The position numbers were made by a program, and so were the translations under genes. Below, in pieces: positions 5,860 to 5,865 of a stretch of 5,865 nt of DNA (its first letter is position 1; every line of letters starts with the position of its first letter). The notes under the pieces are model-generated. The model did not search any database. It saw only the letters and a program-made list of their open reading frames with translations, and was not told the DNA's origin. Source of the DNA: an uncultured bacterium (GTDB lineage Bacteria; Cyanobacteriota; Vampirovibrionia; Gastranaerophilales; Gastranaerophilaceae); contig USOK01000111.1 in NCBI GenBank assembly GCA_900556295.1, forward strand, positions 1 through 5,865, written 5' to 3'.

Positions 5860-5865
5860 ACTCAG

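Noticed and set aside
5840..5860. GCGGCGCACCA as the 3' end of a + strand tRNA
   Set aside because: No T-loop (TTCGA-type) sequence lies upstream and no matching 5' acceptor half GCGCCGC is found on the + strand within tRNA length.
5679..5861. 60-codon minus-strand reading frame whose stop overlaps the 87-aa gene's start (ATGA)
   Set aside because: The overlap looks like coupling, but the peptide is rich in Arg, Phe and Cys with no domain pattern, and it covers exactly the inverted-repeat RNA candidate, which explains the sequence better.

Overview
This is an AT-rich bacterial window with single-protein ORFs that pack tightly and use standard stop codons. The combination points to a diderm host: an EmrA/EmrB-type efflux pair, a type II signal peptidase, a secreted NTF2-like protein and an ADP-ribosyltransferase-like protein. 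My best guess is a gut Gastranaerophilales (Vampirovibrionia, the non-photosynthetic cyanobacterial relatives). That guess rests on overall protein style and composition and is not proven here.

Layout. Bases 2-2889 (+) hold an efflux module. It begins with a membrane-fusion protein whose first ~70 residues are plainly the N-terminus of the RNA polymerase beta subunit (RpoB), fused in frame to an EmrA/HlyD protein. A 14-TM DHA2-family transporter (EmrB-like) follows. Bases 2903-4309 (+) hold a second unit, driven by a TATAAT promoter placed so that transcription should begin on the A of the start codon (leaderless mRNA). This unit encodes a secreted NTF2-like protein and LspA, joined by a TAATG stop/start overlap. 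Bases 4339-5682 (-) converge on lspA. They encode a membrane-anchored protein with an ADP-ribosyltransferase-fold domain that lacks the usual ExE glutamates, preceded by an 87-residue protein I do not recognise. The last ~180 bases hold a long imperfect inverted repeat consistent with a structured RNA on the - strand (T6 tract after the closing stem), and a good extended -10 promoter on the + strand firing out of the window.

How the genes work together. EmrA and EmrB should form an inner-membrane drug exporter; no outer-membrane TolC partner lies in the window. LspA processes lipoproteins and is translationally coupled to a secreted protein that is itself probably cut by signal peptidase I. 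The 87-residue gene and the ART-like gene may be co-transcribed (39-nt gap).

The most notable observation is the RpoB-EmrA chimera. The reading frame is open to the left edge, and RpoB homology continues up to that edge, so the true start lies outside the window. Either a real recombination put an efflux adaptor behind rpoB expression signals, or the assembly joined two loci.
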